32,377 bases of DNA from Paracoccaceae bacterium (GTDB lineage: Bacteria > Pseudomonadota > Alphaproteobacteria > Rhodobacterales > Rhodobacteraceae): positions 1 through 32,377 of the forward strand of contig WFTU01000440.1 in assembly GCA_015485375.1 (NCBI GenBank), in the 5' to 3' direction. Position 1 is the first letter of the stretch, and each line of letters begins with the position of its first letter. The translations under genes and the position numbers were made by a program. The notes beneath the pieces were generated by a model. The model had not been told where the DNA came from. It saw only the letters and a program-made list of their open reading frames with translations, and made no database searches. Of the stretch, positions 1 to 10,322 are shown in pieces.

Positions 1-2
1 CC

Positions 3-1172
3 GTTGACGCCGCCAACCCCGCCCGCGCCCTGCGCCCGCATCTGGCCGACCTGCCGCCAATCAAGGGCCGCTATATCGTCATCGCGCTGGGCAAGGCCGC
101 CTGCGTCATGGCCGAAGAGGCCCTCGCACACCTTCCCGACGGACCCGTCACGGCCATCGCCGTCACCAACCCCGAGAACCTCCGCCCCGTGGCAGGCTGC
201 ACCGTCCTGCCCGCCGCCCATCCGGTGCCGGACGAAAACGGCGCGCGCGCCGCACAGGCCGTCATCGACCTGCTCTCCACCACCACGCCCGACGACCGTG
301 TCATCGCCCTGATATCCGGTGGCGGCTCCGCCCTCCTGCCCGCGCCGGTCGAGGGCGTCACGCTGGAGGACAAGGCCGAAGTCAGCCGCATCCTCCTTTC
401 CGCCGGTTTCGAGATCACCGAAATGAACCTCGTGCGCCAGCATCTCTCGCGCCTCAAGGGCGGCGGCATGGCCCGCCTTGCCGCGCCGGCAAGGCTCACC
501 GCCTATATCCTCTCCGACGTGATCGGAGACGACTTGCGCGCCATCGCCAGCGGCCCGACCGTCGCCCCGATCGGCGCGCGGCAACAGGCCCGCGAACTGC
601 TGCAACAACGCGGCGTTTTCGACCGGATGCCCGCTTCCGTCAAAGCCGCCCTGCAATCGACAGAACCGGAGCCGCCAACCGCCCCCGCCGAAAACATCCT
701 CATCGGCTCCAACCGCCAGAGCCTCGCGGCCATTCAGGCCGCTTCAGGGGGAATCATTATCAGTGATTCCCTAACAGGCGATGTAGAAAACGCGGCCAAT
801 TTTATCGTTCGCGCGATTTCCGGAAACCCCGCCGAAACCCTGATCTTCGGCGGCGAGACCACCGTGAACCTCAAGGGAAACGGCAAAGGCGGCCGCAATC
901 AGGAACTGGCGCTCCGCGTCGCCCTGCAAACGGAAAACATCCCCGGCGAATGGGTTTTTCTGTCGGGCGGCACCGATGGCCGCGACGGCCCGACCGATGC
1001 GGCGGGCGGCCTCGTCGATCCGCACACGGCCTCGAAAATTCCGGATGCCGAAGCCCTGCTCGCCAACAACGACAGTTACGCCGCGTTGCAAAAAGCCGGA
1101 GCCCTGCTGATGACCGGCGGCACCGGCACCAACGTCGCGGATGTGCAGATTTTCCTGCGCCGCCAACCTTGA
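3..1172 (+). CDS. Glycerate 2-kinase, MOFRL/type-2 (GckA/TtuD-like); 5' end truncated by the window edge
   Basis: Frame is open from the window start through the 108..1172 ORF (VDAANPARALRPHLADLPPIKGRYIVIALGKAACVMAEEAL...). Motifs include LISGGGSALLPAP, NLVRQHLSRLKGGGMA, SDVIGDDLRAIASGPT, FLSGGTDGRDGPTDAAG and MTGGTGTNVADVQ, typical of glycerate kinase type-2. Confidence 0.9.
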   Translation, partial: VDAANPARALRPHLADLPPIKGRYIVIALGKAACVMAEEALAHLPDGPVTAIAVTNPENLRPVAGCTVLPAAHPVPDENGARAAQAVIDLLSTTTPDDRVIALISGGGSALLPAPVEGVTLEDKAEVSRILLSAGFEITEMNLVRQHLSRLKGGGMARLAAPARLTAYILSDVIGDDLRAIASGPTVAPIGARQQARELLQQRGVFDRMPASVKAALQSTEPEPPTAPAENILIGSNRQSLAAIQAASGGIIISDSLTGDVENAANFIVRAISGNPAETLIFGGETTVNLKGNGKGGRNQELALRVALQTENIPGEWVFLSGGTDGRDGPTDAAGGLVDPHTASKIPDAEALLANNDSYAALQKAGALLMTGGTGTNVADVQIFLRRQP

Positions 1173-1221
1173 CGCGCGCGTAACAACCCCCACCTACAAG
1201 ACAACTTGAAGGAGGATTGTT

Positions 1222-1791
1222 ATGACTGGTTACACTGAAACCTCGGTCGTCATCTCCGGTTTCGATGACAACGTATTGAAAAAATTCCGCAAGGTCAGCC
1301 TGATTGTCGGCGGCCTGCTTTTGCTGGTCGGCCTGACCGGCGTGCTCGCGCCGCAGCTCCTGTCGCTGGTCGCGAGCGCCTTCCTCGGCTGGCTGTTCCT
1401 GATCGGCGGGGCGCTGAGCCTCTACTTCGCCTTCCTCGCCCGCTGGCGCTCGGCGGTGGCGTGGATCAAGCCGGTGCTGCTTTTGCTCGCCGGTTTCCTG
1501 ATCCTGCTGAACCCGCTGGCCGGAGTTGTCGCCATCGCGCTTCTGCTGGCCTTCTACCTGTTCCTTGACGCCTTCGCGAGCTTCGCGCTGGCCCGCTTCA
1601 TGAAACCCGCCAAAGGCTGGGGGTGGATGGCATCGAACGGCGTGATTTCCATCGGCCTTGCCTTGTTGCTGGTCTTTGCCTGGCCTGCGGATTCGGCGGT
1701 TCTGGTCGGGCTCTACCTCGGCATCAGCCTGATGTTCGACGGTTTGTCGCTGCTGCTCCTCGGCCTCGCGGCTAGACAAAGCGGCGAATAG
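1222..1791 (+). CDS. HdeD/DUF308-family integral membrane protein
   Basis: 189 aa, about six hydrophobic segments, GWLFLIGGALSLYFAF-type repeats, RBS ggagg upstream. Confidence 0.75.
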   Translation: MTGYTETSVVISGFDDNVLKKFRKVSLIVGGLLLLVGLTGVLAPQLLSLVASAFLGWLFLIGGALSLYFAFLARWRSAVAWIKPVLLLLAGFLILLNPLAGVVAIALLLAFYLFLDAFASFALARFMKPAKGWGWMASNGVISIGLALLLVFAWPADSAVLVGLYLGISLMFDGLSLLLLGLAARQSGE

Positions 1792-1832
1792 GTAGCAGAA
1801 CGGCGGCAACGCTTTTACAAGGACATAAAATC

Positions 1833-2900
1833 ATGAGCATCACCCGCGAGCAAATTCTCGACACCCTGCGCCGGATCGAGGATCCCGCCAGCAAGAAAGA
1901 CATCGTCTCGGCCGACATCGTGCGCGCCCTGACCATTGACGGCGGCGAGGTCCGCTTTGTGCTGGAGGTCGCCGCCTCGCAAGGCGCGGCGATGGAGCCG
2001 ACCCGTCTGGCCGCTGTCGAGGCGGTCGAGAAACTGCCGGGCGTCACCAAGGTCTCGGCTCTGGTCACCGCCCATTCCGAAAAACAGCCGCCAAACCTCG
2101 GCACCGGTGCGAAACCTGCCGCGCCTGCCGGTCCGGCCCCGATCCCCGGCGTGAAGAAAATCATCGCTGTGGCTTCCGGCAAGGGCGGCGTGGGGAAATC
2201 CACCGTGTCGTCGAACCTCGCCGTGGCGCTGGCCGCCGAGGGCAAGAAGGTCGGGCTGCTGGACGCCGATGTTTACGGCCCGTCGCAACCGCGGATGCTC
2301 GGCGTCACCGGCCATCCGGCCTCGCCCGACGGCAAGACCATCCTGCCGCTGCGCAACCATGGTGTCACGCTGATGTCCATGGGTCTGATGATGAAGGAAA
2401 ACGAGGCCGTGGTCTGGCGCGGGCCGATGCTGATGGGGGCGCTCCAGCAGATGCTCAACCAGGTGCAGTGGGGAGAGCTGGACGTGCTGATCATCGACCT
2501 GCCGCCCGGCACCGGTGACGTGCAGATCACCATGGCGCAGAAAGCCGAGATCGAAGGCGCGATTGTTGTTTCCACCCCGCAGGATGTGGCGCTGCTGGAT
2601 GCGCGCAAGGCGCTGGATATGTTCCGCAAAACGAACACAAAGGTGCTGGGAATGGTCGAGAACATGTCGACGCATGTCTGTTCCAACTGCGGGCACGAGG
2701 AACATATCTTCGGTCATGGCGGCGCGAAAGCGGAGGCGGAAAAACTCGGCCTGCCGTTCCTTGGCGAGGTGCCGCTGGATATCGATATCCGGCTGGCCTC
2801 GGACGCGGGGGCGCCGGTTGTGGTGGCGAAGCCGGACAGTCCGCAGGCGCAGGCGTTCCGCGATATCGCGCGCAAACTGATCGATCAGGGTATCGTTTAG
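1833..2900 (+). CDS. mrp: Mrp/NBP35-family iron-sulfur cluster carrier ATPase (ApbC-like)
   Basis: N-terminal DUF59-like domain plus IAVASGKGGVGKSTVSSNLA deviant Walker A, LLDADVYGPSQPRML, DLPPGTGDVQITM and VENMSTHVCSNCGHEEHIFG. Confidence 0.95.
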   Translation: MSITREQILDTLRRIEDPASKKDIVSADIVRALTIDGGEVRFVLEVAASQGAAMEPTRLAAVEAVEKLPGVTKVSALVTAHSEKQPPNLGTGAKPAAPAGPAPIPGVKKIIAVASGKGGVGKSTVSSNLAVALAAEGKKVGLLDADVYGPSQPRMLGVTGHPASPDGKTILPLRNHGVTLMSMGLMMKENEAVVWRGPMLMGALQQMLNQVQWGELDVLIIDLPPGTGDVQITMAQKAEIEGAIVVSTPQDVALLDARKALDMFRKTNTKVLGMVENMSTHVCSNCGHEEHIFGHGGAKAEAEKLGLPFLGEVPLDIDIRLASDAGAPVVVAKPDSPQAQAFRDIARKLIDQGIV

Positions 2901-2904
2901 AGCC

Positions 2905-3354
2905 ATGCTGAAATTCGCGCGGGTGGTGCATTTCGACGATTCCGATCTGTCCCTCTATGACCCCGTCGCGCCGTCCGGAGAATGGGCGGTCAGCGGCGGG
3001 TTCGCCTTTGCCGACTGGCAGGGCTCGGAGGACGAGAAGGCGCGGAACGCGTTTGAAAAGGGCTGGCTTGGTGTCGGCTCCTTCGGGCGGGCGACAGCGG
3101 TGATGGTGGCGGAGATCGAGCCTTTGCAACTGGGCGAGGTTCGTAGCCGTCTGGCGGGCTATCTGGCGCGGGATTTCGGGGCGCCGGACCACAAGGCGGC
3201 GCTGGCAGCAGCGGATCAGGAGATCGCCTTCATGCAGGAGTTGTGCGAGTCGCAAGACCTCAACACCGTGTTGCTGGTGCATCGGGAGATGACCGAAGCC
3301 GGTGTGCATGAAGAATGCCGCGCGGTTAAACCCCGCGCGGCGACGGTGCATTGA
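2905..3354 (+). CDS. Uncharacterised alphaproteobacterial protein (possibly DUF6505 family)
   Basis: 149 aa ORF starting 4 nt after the mrp stop; GC-rich codon usage consistent with coding; family recalled by sequence feel only. Confidence 0.6.
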   Translation: MLKFARVVHFDDSDLSLYDPVAPSGEWAVSGGFAFADWQGSEDEKARNAFEKGWLGVGSFGRATAVMVAEIEPLQLGEVRSRLAGYLARDFGAPDHKAALAAADQEIAFMQELCESQDLNTVLLVHREMTEAGVHEECRAVKPRAATVH

Positions 3355-3363
3355 GGGTGGTTT

Positions 3364-3436
3364 TTCCAACTGTTCTTATTTTGATCAAGCAGCGGAAAAT
3401 ATTGGGAAAATAAGAAAGTTGGAACGTTCCAACTTT
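3364..3436. promoter_or_regulatory. Inverted-repeat cluster: 18-bp near-perfect stem plus perfect 22-bp palindrome AAAGTTGGAACGTTCCAACTTT
   Basis: TTCCAACTGTTCTTATTTT (3364-3382) is the reverse complement of AAAATAAGAA-AGTTGGAA (3407-3424) except for one bulged base. 3415-3436 is a perfect 22-bp palindrome overlapping the ParB-like gene's stop codon. Confidence 0.8.
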
Positions 3437-4326
3437 TAGCGTGCGCGGGACGGGAAGTGTTCTTCCATGAACTGGCGGAAGGATTCGGATAAAGCGGCGC
3501 GCGAAATTTCATCCGAAAATTCCAGCCGTATCAGGTTGCGCGATTTACGAAACGCGATGCCTTCGGTTTCTCCGGTGCGCGTATAAACCTTGATCGGGCG
3601 CGCGCGTTGTGCCGGTTGTTTGGCCGCATTTTTCAGGCAGGAAAAAACTTTGGCTGACTCTAGCGGATCGCCGGTTTTTTGCTGTTCCGCAAGTCTTTGC
3701 GCCACCTCGAGTATAGCCGGACCCTTGCTCGCATTTGCCAGTAACGGCTTCAAAATTCTGGCGTGGTTTACTTTGATGTCTCCGGGATGCGCATATGCCG
3801 AAACAATGTCTTTTGGCAGTTTCGCCAGATCAAGATAGCGGGACAGCCAGTCTTTCGAGACCTCCAGCGCCGCCGCCATGTCTTTTTGCCTGCCGCCGTA
3901 ATAGTCCTCCAACGCCTGTGTGTAATCCTTTGCCCGCTCGTAGTCCGAAATGTCCTGACGGTGGCGGTTTTCGATGTCGGCAAGGCGGAAGGCCTGTTCG
4001 TCGGTGAGGGGGCGGACCTCGATCAGGTACCGGAAATCGGGATGGCCGTTGGCGCGCAGCCATGTCACGGCCCAGTGGCGCCGGGCGCCGGTGATGATTT
4101 CGTAGCCCTTGCGGGTTTCGCGCACGATGGCGGGGAACTCCTGTCGGCCCTGCGCTTTCAGCCCCTCGATCAGGTCGGCGCAGGTTTCGGCGGTCAGGCG
4201 GTCGTAGTCGCGGTTGTGGCGGGACCAGAGGTGGCACAGTGCCGGATCGACGAGGTGGCGGGTTTCGCGCGGTTTCAGGAACGGAAAGACGGAGCGGCGG
4301 GTAGAAAAATCTGTGTGCTGGTTCAT
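3436..4326 (-). CDS. ParB/RepB-like partition or nucleoid-binding protein, solitary (no adjacent ParA)
   Basis: ParB N-terminal domain with FPAIVRETRKGYEIITGARRHWAVTWL (degenerate GERRxRA box), IENRHRQDISDYERAKDYTQAL, and a predicted HTH 'RQKDMAAALEVSKDWLSRYLDLAKLP'. Confidence 0.85.
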   Translation of the reverse strand: MNQHTDFSTRRSVFPFLKPRETRHLVDPALCHLWSRHNRDYDRLTAETCADLIEGLKAQGRQEFPAIVRETRKGYEIITGARRHWAVTWLRANGHPDFRYLIEVRPLTDEQAFRLADIENRHRQDISDYERAKDYTQALEDYYGGRQKDMAAALEVSKDWLSRYLDLAKLPKDIVSAYAHPGDIKVNHARILKPLLANASKGPAILEVAQRLAEQQKTGDPLESAKVFSCLKNAAKQPAQRARPIKVYTRTGETEGIAFRKSRNLIRLEFSDEISRAALSESFRQFMEEHFPSRAR

Positions 4327-4385
4327 GGAGAATCCCCTGTTGAAAAATCAGGAAGCCAGCATGGCAGATTATGGTTTCGGTATGG

Positions 4386-5315
4386 TTAATCCGGCATTTT
4401 CGGCAGGAAGTCCCCGTTCTGTTCGACCAGAAATTCCCGCACCCGCTGCGTGACCGGTGTTTCCGGCGTGCTGGCCGGACGCACGAGGAACCACTGGCGC
4501 ACGATCGGCAGGCCCGGAAGGTCGATGGTTTTGATGCGGCCGGCGACCAGCGCGTCCATGACGGTGTGGGCGGAAATCAGGGCGATGCCGAGGCCGGCGA
4601 TCACCGCCTGTTTGATGGTTTCGTTGGTGTTGAACTCCATCTGGTCGTAGGTCAGCCCCTCGCCGGTGCGGTCGAGGAATCGCTCCATAAGGATTCGCGT
4701 GCCGGAGCCGGGTTCGCGCTGGATGAAGGTTTCGGAGAACAGATCCTTGCGCGAAATGTCGCGGCTGTTGGCCAGCGGATGGTCCGGTGCGGCGATCAGA
4801 ATGTGCGGATGGGCGCCGATGGCGACGGATTCTACGGCAGGATATCGGGGCGGGCGGCCCATGATGGCGAGGTCGATGGAATGGTCCTCCAGCGCCGAAA
4901 CGATGCGGCGGCGGTTGCCGATAATCAGGTCGATACGGATGTCGGGCATGGCCTTTTTCGCCAGCGCCACGAGGGCGGGGGCGAAGTATTTTCCGGTGGA
5001 AACCACGCCGAGGGAAACCAGACCGGACTTGCCGGCGTTCAGGGATTCTATTGTTTTATAACAGTGCAGTAAGGTGGACTCGATCTTGTTGATGGTTTTC
5101 AGCACCTCCTGCCCCTGTGTGGTCAGATGTCCGTTGCCATCGGCGGCGCGGTTCAGGAGCTTGGCGCCGATGTTTGCCTCCAGCTGTTTGAGCTGGGTGG
5201 AAACGGCCGGTGCGGTCAGGTTCAGGCGCTCGGCCGCCGTGGTGATGCTGCCGCTTTCCTGCACGGCGGCGAGGGCGCGGAGCTGCTTCAGAGTGATTGC
5301 GTTCAACTGTGTCAT
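4386..5315 (-). CDS. cbbR: LysR-family transcriptional regulator CbbR
   Basis: N-terminal LysR HTH (TLKQLRALAAVQESGSITTAAERLNLTAPAVSTQLKQLE), divergently placed against cbbF of a Calvin-cycle operon. Confidence 0.93.
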   Translation of the reverse strand: MTQLNAITLKQLRALAAVQESGSITTAAERLNLTAPAVSTQLKQLEANIGAKLLNRAADGNGHLTTQGQEVLKTINKIESTLLHCYKTIESLNAGKSGLVSLGVVSTGKYFAPALVALAKKAMPDIRIDLIIGNRRRIVSALEDHSIDLAIMGRPPRYPAVESVAIGAHPHILIAAPDHPLANSRDISRKDLFSETFIQREPGSGTRILMERFLDRTGEGLTYDQMEFNTNETIKQAVIAGLGIALISAHTVMDALVAGRIKTIDLPGLPIVRQWFLVRPASTPETPVTQRVREFLVEQNGDFLPKMPD

Positions 5316-5366
5316 AAATTAATTTTAACACAGAGAATATAAAATTCAATTTGATTATTGCACGCA
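5307..5366. promoter_or_regulatory. Candidate CbbR operator region in the cbbR-cbbF intergenic space
   Basis: AT-rich island. CTGTGT-N15-ACACAG (5307-5333) encloses palindrome AAATTAATTT (5316-5325), followed by GAATATAAAATTC (5335-5347), between divergent cbbR and cbbF. Confidence 0.5.
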
Positions 5367-5412
5367 GCCGCCGGAGTATGCAGGCCATCTTATATGAGCG
5401 GAGACGTGATTC

Positions 5413-6423
5413 ATGGCTGACCATACGCCAATCGAAGAGACCCCGGGAATTCCCGCCGAGCTGATGCCGGTGATGCTGGCGCTGTGCGACGTGTCGCAGA
5501 AGCTGGCGCAGACAATTGCCGACGGTCCGCTGGCGGGGGATGACCTCGCTGCTGCCGTGGGCACCAACCTTGGCGGCGACGGGCAGAAGGCGCTCGATCT
5601 GATTGCCGACGATGCCTATGCCGAGGAACTGAAGAATACCGAGGTGCGCTGGTATGCCTCCGAGGAGCAGGACGAGGTTGTCGAGCTGAACCCGAACGGG
5701 TCGCTGGCGCTGGCGATCGATCCGCTGGACGGGTCGTCGAATATCGATGTGAATGTTTCCATCGGCACGATCTTCTCGATCTTCCCCGCCAAAGACGACG
5801 AGAACGAGAGTTTTCTGCGTCCGGCGCGCGAGCAGATTGCCGGTGGCTATTTTATCTATGGCCCGCAGACCGGACTGGTTGTGACCTTTGGCGACGGCAC
5901 CATGCAGTTCGTCATGGACAGCCGCACACGCAAGTTTATCTGTGTGGACCGCAAGCTGAATCTGAAACCGGATTCGATCGAGTATGCGATCAATGCCTCC
6001 AACTACCGTCACTGGCCGCGGCCGATCCGGGCGTTTATCGACGATTGTGTCGATGGCACCGAAGGGCCGCGCGGGCGGGATTTCAACATGCGCTGGGTGG
6101 CCTCGCTGGTGGCGGAGACGCACCGTATTCTGACGCGCGGCGGAATCTTCCTGTATCCGGGCGACGACCGCGAGGGCTACAAACGCGGCCGGTTGCGGAT
6201 GGTTTACGAATGTGCGCCGATTGCCTTTCTGATCGAGCAGGCGGGTGGCAAGGCCACCGATGCGGTTGACCCGATCATGGACCAGCAGGCGACAGAGCTG
6301 CACGGGCGCACGCCGTTCGTGTTCGGTTCCGCCAACAAGGTGGAGAAAGTCACCACCTATCACGATCTTCCTGAAAACGAGACGTCGGCGCTGTTCGGCA
6401 AACGCGGCCTTTTCCGCGCTTAA
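5413..6423 (+). CDS. cbbF: Class I fructose-1,6-bisphosphatase
   Basis: Motifs [64 protein letters not shown]. Confidence 0.95.
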   Translation: MADHTPIEETPGIPAELMPVMLALCDVSQKLAQTIADGPLAGDDLAAAVGTNLGGDGQKALDLIADDAYAEELKNTEVRWYASEEQDEVVELNPNGSLALAIDPLDGSSNIDVNVSIGTIFSIFPAKDDENESFLRPAREQIAGGYFIYGPQTGLVVTFGDGTMQFVMDSRTRKFICVDRKLNLKPDSIEYAINASNYRHWPRPIRAFIDDCVDGTEGPRGRDFNMRWVASLVAETHRILTRGGIFLYPGDDREGYKRGRLRMVYECAPIAFLIEQAGGKATDAVDPIMDQQATELHGRTPFVFGSANKVEKVTTYHDLPENETSALFGKRGLFRA

Positions 6424-6440
6424 TCACAAGGACCACAGAC

Positions 6441-7313
6441 ATGAGCACCAAACATCCTATCATCTCGGTAACCGGTTCTTCGGGCGCAGGGACTTCGACC
6501 GTCAAATCCACTTTCGACCAGATTTTCCGCCGCGAGGGCGTGAAGGCTGTGTCCATCGAGGGCGACGCATTCCACAAATACAACCGTGCCGACATGAAGG
6601 CAGAGCTGGAAAAACGACTGGCGCAAGGGGACCATTCGTTCAGCCATTTCAGCCTTGAAGCCAACGAGCTGGGCGAGTTGGAGCGGGTTTTCCGTGAATA
6701 TGGCGAGACCGGCAAGGGCAAGACGCGCTACTATGTGCATTCCGACGAGGAAGCCAAGGCGCTGGGCACGCCCTCGGGCGAGTTCACCGAGTGGGCCGAT
6801 TTCGAGGACGGCTCCGACTTGCTGTTTTACGAGGGCCTGCACGGTGCCGTGAAACAGGACGGCATCGATGTGGCCGGTTATGCCGACCTGAAAATCGGGG
6901 TTGTGCCGGTGATCAATCTGGAATGGATCCAGAAGATGCACCGTGACCGCAATGTGCGCGGCTATTCGACCGAGGCGATCACCGATGTGATCCTGCGCCG
7001 CATGGATGCCTATGTGAAGTGCATCACGCCGCAGTTCAGCCAGACGGATATCAACTTCCAGCGGGTGCCGGTGGTCGATACGTCGAACCCGTTTATCTCG
7101 CGCACCATTCCGACGCTGGATGAAAGTCTGGTGGTGATCCGGTTCAAGAATCCGGCGGGGATCGATTTTCCCTATCTGACCAGCATGATTCAGGGATCGT
7201 GGATGAGCCGTGCGAACTCCATCGTTGTGCCGGGCGGCAAGATGGACCTGTCCATGCAGCTGATCCTGACTCCGCTGATCCACCGTCTGATCGACAACGC
7301 ACGCCGCGCCTAA
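6441..7313 (+). CDS. cbbP: Phosphoribulokinase (bacterial hexadecamer/octamer type)
   Basis: ISVTGSSGAGTSTVKSTF P-loop, SIEGDAFHKYNRADMKAELE, LLFYEGLHGA, DLKIGVVPVINLEWIQKMHRD; closely resembles the recalled Rhodobacter PRK with catalytic motifs intact. Confidence 0.97.
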   Translation: MSTKHPIISVTGSSGAGTSTVKSTFDQIFRREGVKAVSIEGDAFHKYNRADMKAELEKRLAQGDHSFSHFSLEANELGELERVFREYGETGKGKTRYYVHSDEEAKALGTPSGEFTEWADFEDGSDLLFYEGLHGAVKQDGIDVAGYADLKIGVVPVINLEWIQKMHRDRNVRGYSTEAITDVILRRMDAYVKCITPQFSQTDINFQRVPVVDTSNPFISRTIPTLDESLVVIRFKNPAGIDFPYLTSMIQGSWMSRANSIVVPGGKMDLSMQLILTPLIHRLIDNARRA

Positions 7314-7325
7314 GGAGGAGTGACC

Positions 7326-9305
7326 ATGACACAGACCACCGAAACCCGTATGGCGAATGCAATCCGCGCGCTGGCGATGGATGCGATCCAGGCGGCGAAT
7401 TCCGGTCACCCCGGTATGCCGATGGGCATGGCCGATGTGGCCGCGGTTCTTTACAACCGCTATATCAATATCGATCCGAGCGCCCCGAAGTGGGCCGACC
7501 GCGACCGCTTTGTGCTGTCCGCCGGTCACGGGTCCATGCTGCTGTATAGCATCCACCATCTGCTCGGCTTCGAGGATATGGACATGGAGCAGATCCGCAA
7601 TTTCCGCCAGATGGGCTACCGCACCGCCGGCCATCCGGAATACGGCCATGCGGACGGGATCGAGACGACGACCGGCCCGCTGGGTCAGGGGATTTCCACC
7701 GCTGTCGGCTTTGCGCTGGGCGAGCGGATGCAGAACGCGCGTTTCGGTGACGATATGGTCGATCACTGGACCTATGTGATTGCCGGTGACGGCTGCCTGA
7801 TGGAGGGCATCAGCCACGAGGCGATCGATATGGCGGGGCATCTCGGCCTTGGCAGGATGATCGTGTTCTGGGATGACAATGCGATTACCATTGACGGTTC
7901 CACCGATGTTTCCACATCGACCGACCAGAAGGCGCGTTTTGCCGCTGCCGGCTGGCAGGTGCTGGAATGTGACGGGCATGACCGTGACGCCATCGGTGCC
8001 GCGATCGAGGAAGCGCGCAGCGACGAGAGCCGCCCGACGCTGATCGATTGCAAGACCATTATCGGTTTCGGTGCGCCGAACAAGCAGGGCACGGCGGCAA
8101 CGCACGGGGCGCCGCTTGGCGAGGACGAGATTGCGGCGGCGCGCAAGCAGCTGGGCTGGGAATATCCGGCATTCGAAATTCCGCAGGACGTTTATGATGC
8201 GTGGCACGCTGTTGCGGCCCGTGGCAAGGCGGCGCGCGAGAACTGGGAAGTGCGGGCCAAAGCCAGCGACAAGGCGGATGATTTCTTTGCCGCGCTGGGC
8301 GGGACGTCCCGCAAGGGGCTGACGGCCGCGATTTCCGCTTACAAGAAGAAGATGTCCGAAGAAGCGCCGAAAGTGGCGACGCGCAAAGCGTCCCAGATGG
8401 CGCTGGAGGTTATCAATGCGGCGGTGCCGAACATGGTGGGCGGCTCGGCCGACCTGACCGGTTCGAACCTGACCAAGACCTCGGGCATGAGTGGTGTTTC
8501 CAAGGGCAATTATGGTGGCGATTACATCTACTACGGCGTGCGCGAGCACGGGATGGCCGCTGCCATGAACGGGCTGGCGCTGCACGGGGGCATGATTGCC
8601 TACGGCGGCACTTTCCTGGCCTTTGCGGATTATATGCGCGGGTCGATCCGGCTGGCGGCGCTGATGGGCGTGCCGGTGACCTATGTCATGACGCATGATT
8701 CCATCGGGCTGGGCGAGGATGGCCCGACCCACCAGCCGATCGAGCAGGTGGCAAGTGTGCGGGCGATGCCGAACATCAACGTGTTCCGCCCCGCCGATGT
8801 GGTCGAGACCGCCGAAGCCTGGGAACTGGCGGTGCAGTCGAACGGCACGCCGTCGATGCTGGCGCTGTCGCGGCAGGGTCTGCCGACGCTGCGCACGGAA
8901 CATACGGACGAGAACCTGACCGCGAAGGGTGCGTATGTATTGCGCGAAGCGGACGGGGCGCGGGATGTGACGCTGATCGCTACCGGCTCGGAAGTCGAGA
9001 TCGCGATGGGTGCGGCGGATATTCTGGCCAAGGAAGGTATCCGGGCGGCGGTTGTGTCCGCGCCGTGCTTCGAATTGTTCGCGCAACAGGATGACGATTA
9101 CCGCAAAGCGACGCTGGGAAGTGCGCCGCGCGTGGGTGTTGAAGCAATGATCGAGCAGGGCTGGGGCAAAATGCTTGGTGACAACAGCCGGTTTATCGGT
9201 ATGACAGGTTTCGGAGCCTCGGCGCCGGCTGGTCAGCTCTATGAAAAATTTGGAATCACTGCAGAAGCTGCGGCACAGGCCGCGCGCGATCTGCTGGCTA
9301 ACTAA
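7326..9305 (+). CDS. cbbT: Transketolase
   Basis: [38 protein letters not shown] motif [52 protein letters not shown] at 7326 after RBS aaggagg. Confidence 0.97.
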   Translation: MTQTTETRMANAIRALAMDAIQAANSGHPGMPMGMADVAAVLYNRYINIDPSAPKWADRDRFVLSAGHGSMLLYSIHHLLGFEDMDMEQIRNFRQMGYRTAGHPEYGHADGIETTTGPLGQGISTAVGFALGERMQNARFGDDMVDHWTYVIAGDGCLMEGISHEAIDMAGHLGLGRMIVFWDDNAITIDGSTDVSTSTDQKARFAAAGWQVLECDGHDRDAIGAAIEEARSDESRPTLIDCKTIIGFGAPNKQGTAATHGAPLGEDEIAAARKQLGWEYPAFEIPQDVYDAWHAVAARGKAARENWEVRAKASDKADDFFAALGGTSRKGLTAAISAYKKKMSEEAPKVATRKASQMALEVINAAVPNMVGGSADLTGSNLTKTSGMSGVSKGNYGGDYIYYGVREHGMAAAMNGLALHGGMIAYGGTFLAFADYMRGSIRLAALMGVPVTYVMTHDSIGLGEDGPTHQPIEQVASVRAMPNINVFRPADVVETAEAWELAVQSNGTPSMLALSRQGLPTLRTEHTDENLTAKGAYVLREADGARDVTLIATGSEVEIAMGAADILAKEGIRAAVVSAPCFELFAQQDDDYRKATLGSAPRVGVEAMIEQGWGKMLGDNSRFIGMTGFGASAPAGQLYEKFGITAEAAAQAARDLLAN

Positions 9306-9320
9306 AAAGGGAAGAATACC

Positions 9321-10322
9321 ATGGCTATCAAAGTAGGAATTAACGGTTTCGGCCGTATCGGTCGTAACGTTCTGCGCGCGATCATTGAATCCGGCCGCAC
9401 AGATATCGAGGTGGTTGCCATCAACGATCTGGGTCCGGTTGAAATGAACGCCCACCTGCTGCGCTTTGACTCGGTCCATGGCCGTTTCCCGCACACGGTG
9501 ACCGTGGACGGCGATACGCTGGACGTGGGTCGCGGCCCGATCAAGGTGACTGCCGAGCGTGATCCGGCGAACCTGCCCTGGGGCGATGTGGACATCGCGC
9601 TGGAATGCACCGGCTTCTTCACCAAACGCGACGCGGCTGCGAAGCATCTGGAGAACGGCTCCAAACGCGTGCTGATCTCGGCACCGGGCGCGAATGCCGA
9701 CAAGACCATCGTTTACGGTGTGAACCATGACGTTCTGACCGCCGACGATCTGGTGGTTTCCAACGCCTCCTGCACCACCAACTGCCTGTCGCCGGTTGTG
9801 AAAGCCATCAACGACGCTATCGGGATCGACCACGGTTTCATGACCACGATCCATTCCTACACCGGCGACCAGCCGACGCTGGATGCCATGCACTCCGATT
9901 TCTATCGTGCGCGTGCTGCGGCGCTGTCCATGATCCCGACATCCACCGGCGCTGCGAAAGCGGTTGGTCTGGTGCTGCCGGAAATGAACGGCAAGATGGA
10001 CGGTGTTGCCATCCGCGTTCCGACGCCGAACGTATCGGTTGTGGACCTGAAGTTCACCGCGAAACGTGCGACCACGGTCGAGGAAATCAACGACGCCATT
10101 CGTGCGGCGGCCGATGGCCCGATGAAAGGCGTTCTGGGTTACACCGACCTGCCGAACGTGTCGGTCGATTTCAACCACGATCCGCATTCCTCCACGTTCC
10201 ACATGGACCAGACCAAGGTCATGGAAGGCACCTCCTGCCGTATCCTGACATGGTATGACAACGAGTGGGGCTTCTCCAACCGTATGGCGGATACCGCCGT
10301 TGCCATGGGGGCGCTGCTGTGA
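9321..10322 (+). CDS. gap: Glyceraldehyde-3-phosphate dehydrogenase
   Basis: [44 protein letters not shown]. Confidence 0.97.
   Translation: MAIKVGINGFGRIGRNVLRAIIESGRTDIEVVAINDLGPVEMNAHLLRFDSVHGRFPHTVTVDGDTLDVGRGPIKVTAERDPANLPWGDVDIALECTGFFTKRDAAAKHLENGSKRVLISAPGANADKTIVYGVNHDVLTADDLVVSNASCTTNCLSPVVKAINDAIGIDHGFMTTIHSYTGDQPTLDAMHSDFYRARAAALSMIPTSTGAAKAVGLVLPEMNGKMDGVAIRVPTPNVSVVDLKFTAKRATTVEEINDAIRAAADGPMKGVLGYTDLPNVSVDFNHDPHSSTFHMDQTKVMEGTSCRILTWYDNEWGFSNRMADTAVAMGALL

Noticed and set aside
3317-3341. GCCGCGCGG-ttaaacc-CCGCGCGGC hairpin near the end of the 2905..3354 ORF as a terminator
   Set aside because: It lies inside the coding sequence and the nearest T-run is about 20 nt away, so it does not fit a rho-independent terminator.
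6420-10202. 1260-aa open frame antisense to cbbF-cbbP-cbbT-gap
   Set aside because: Shadow ORF produced by strong GC third-position bias in the sense genes. The translation is low-complexity and rich in H/R/G with no recognisable domain, and the sense strand holds four confident enzymes.
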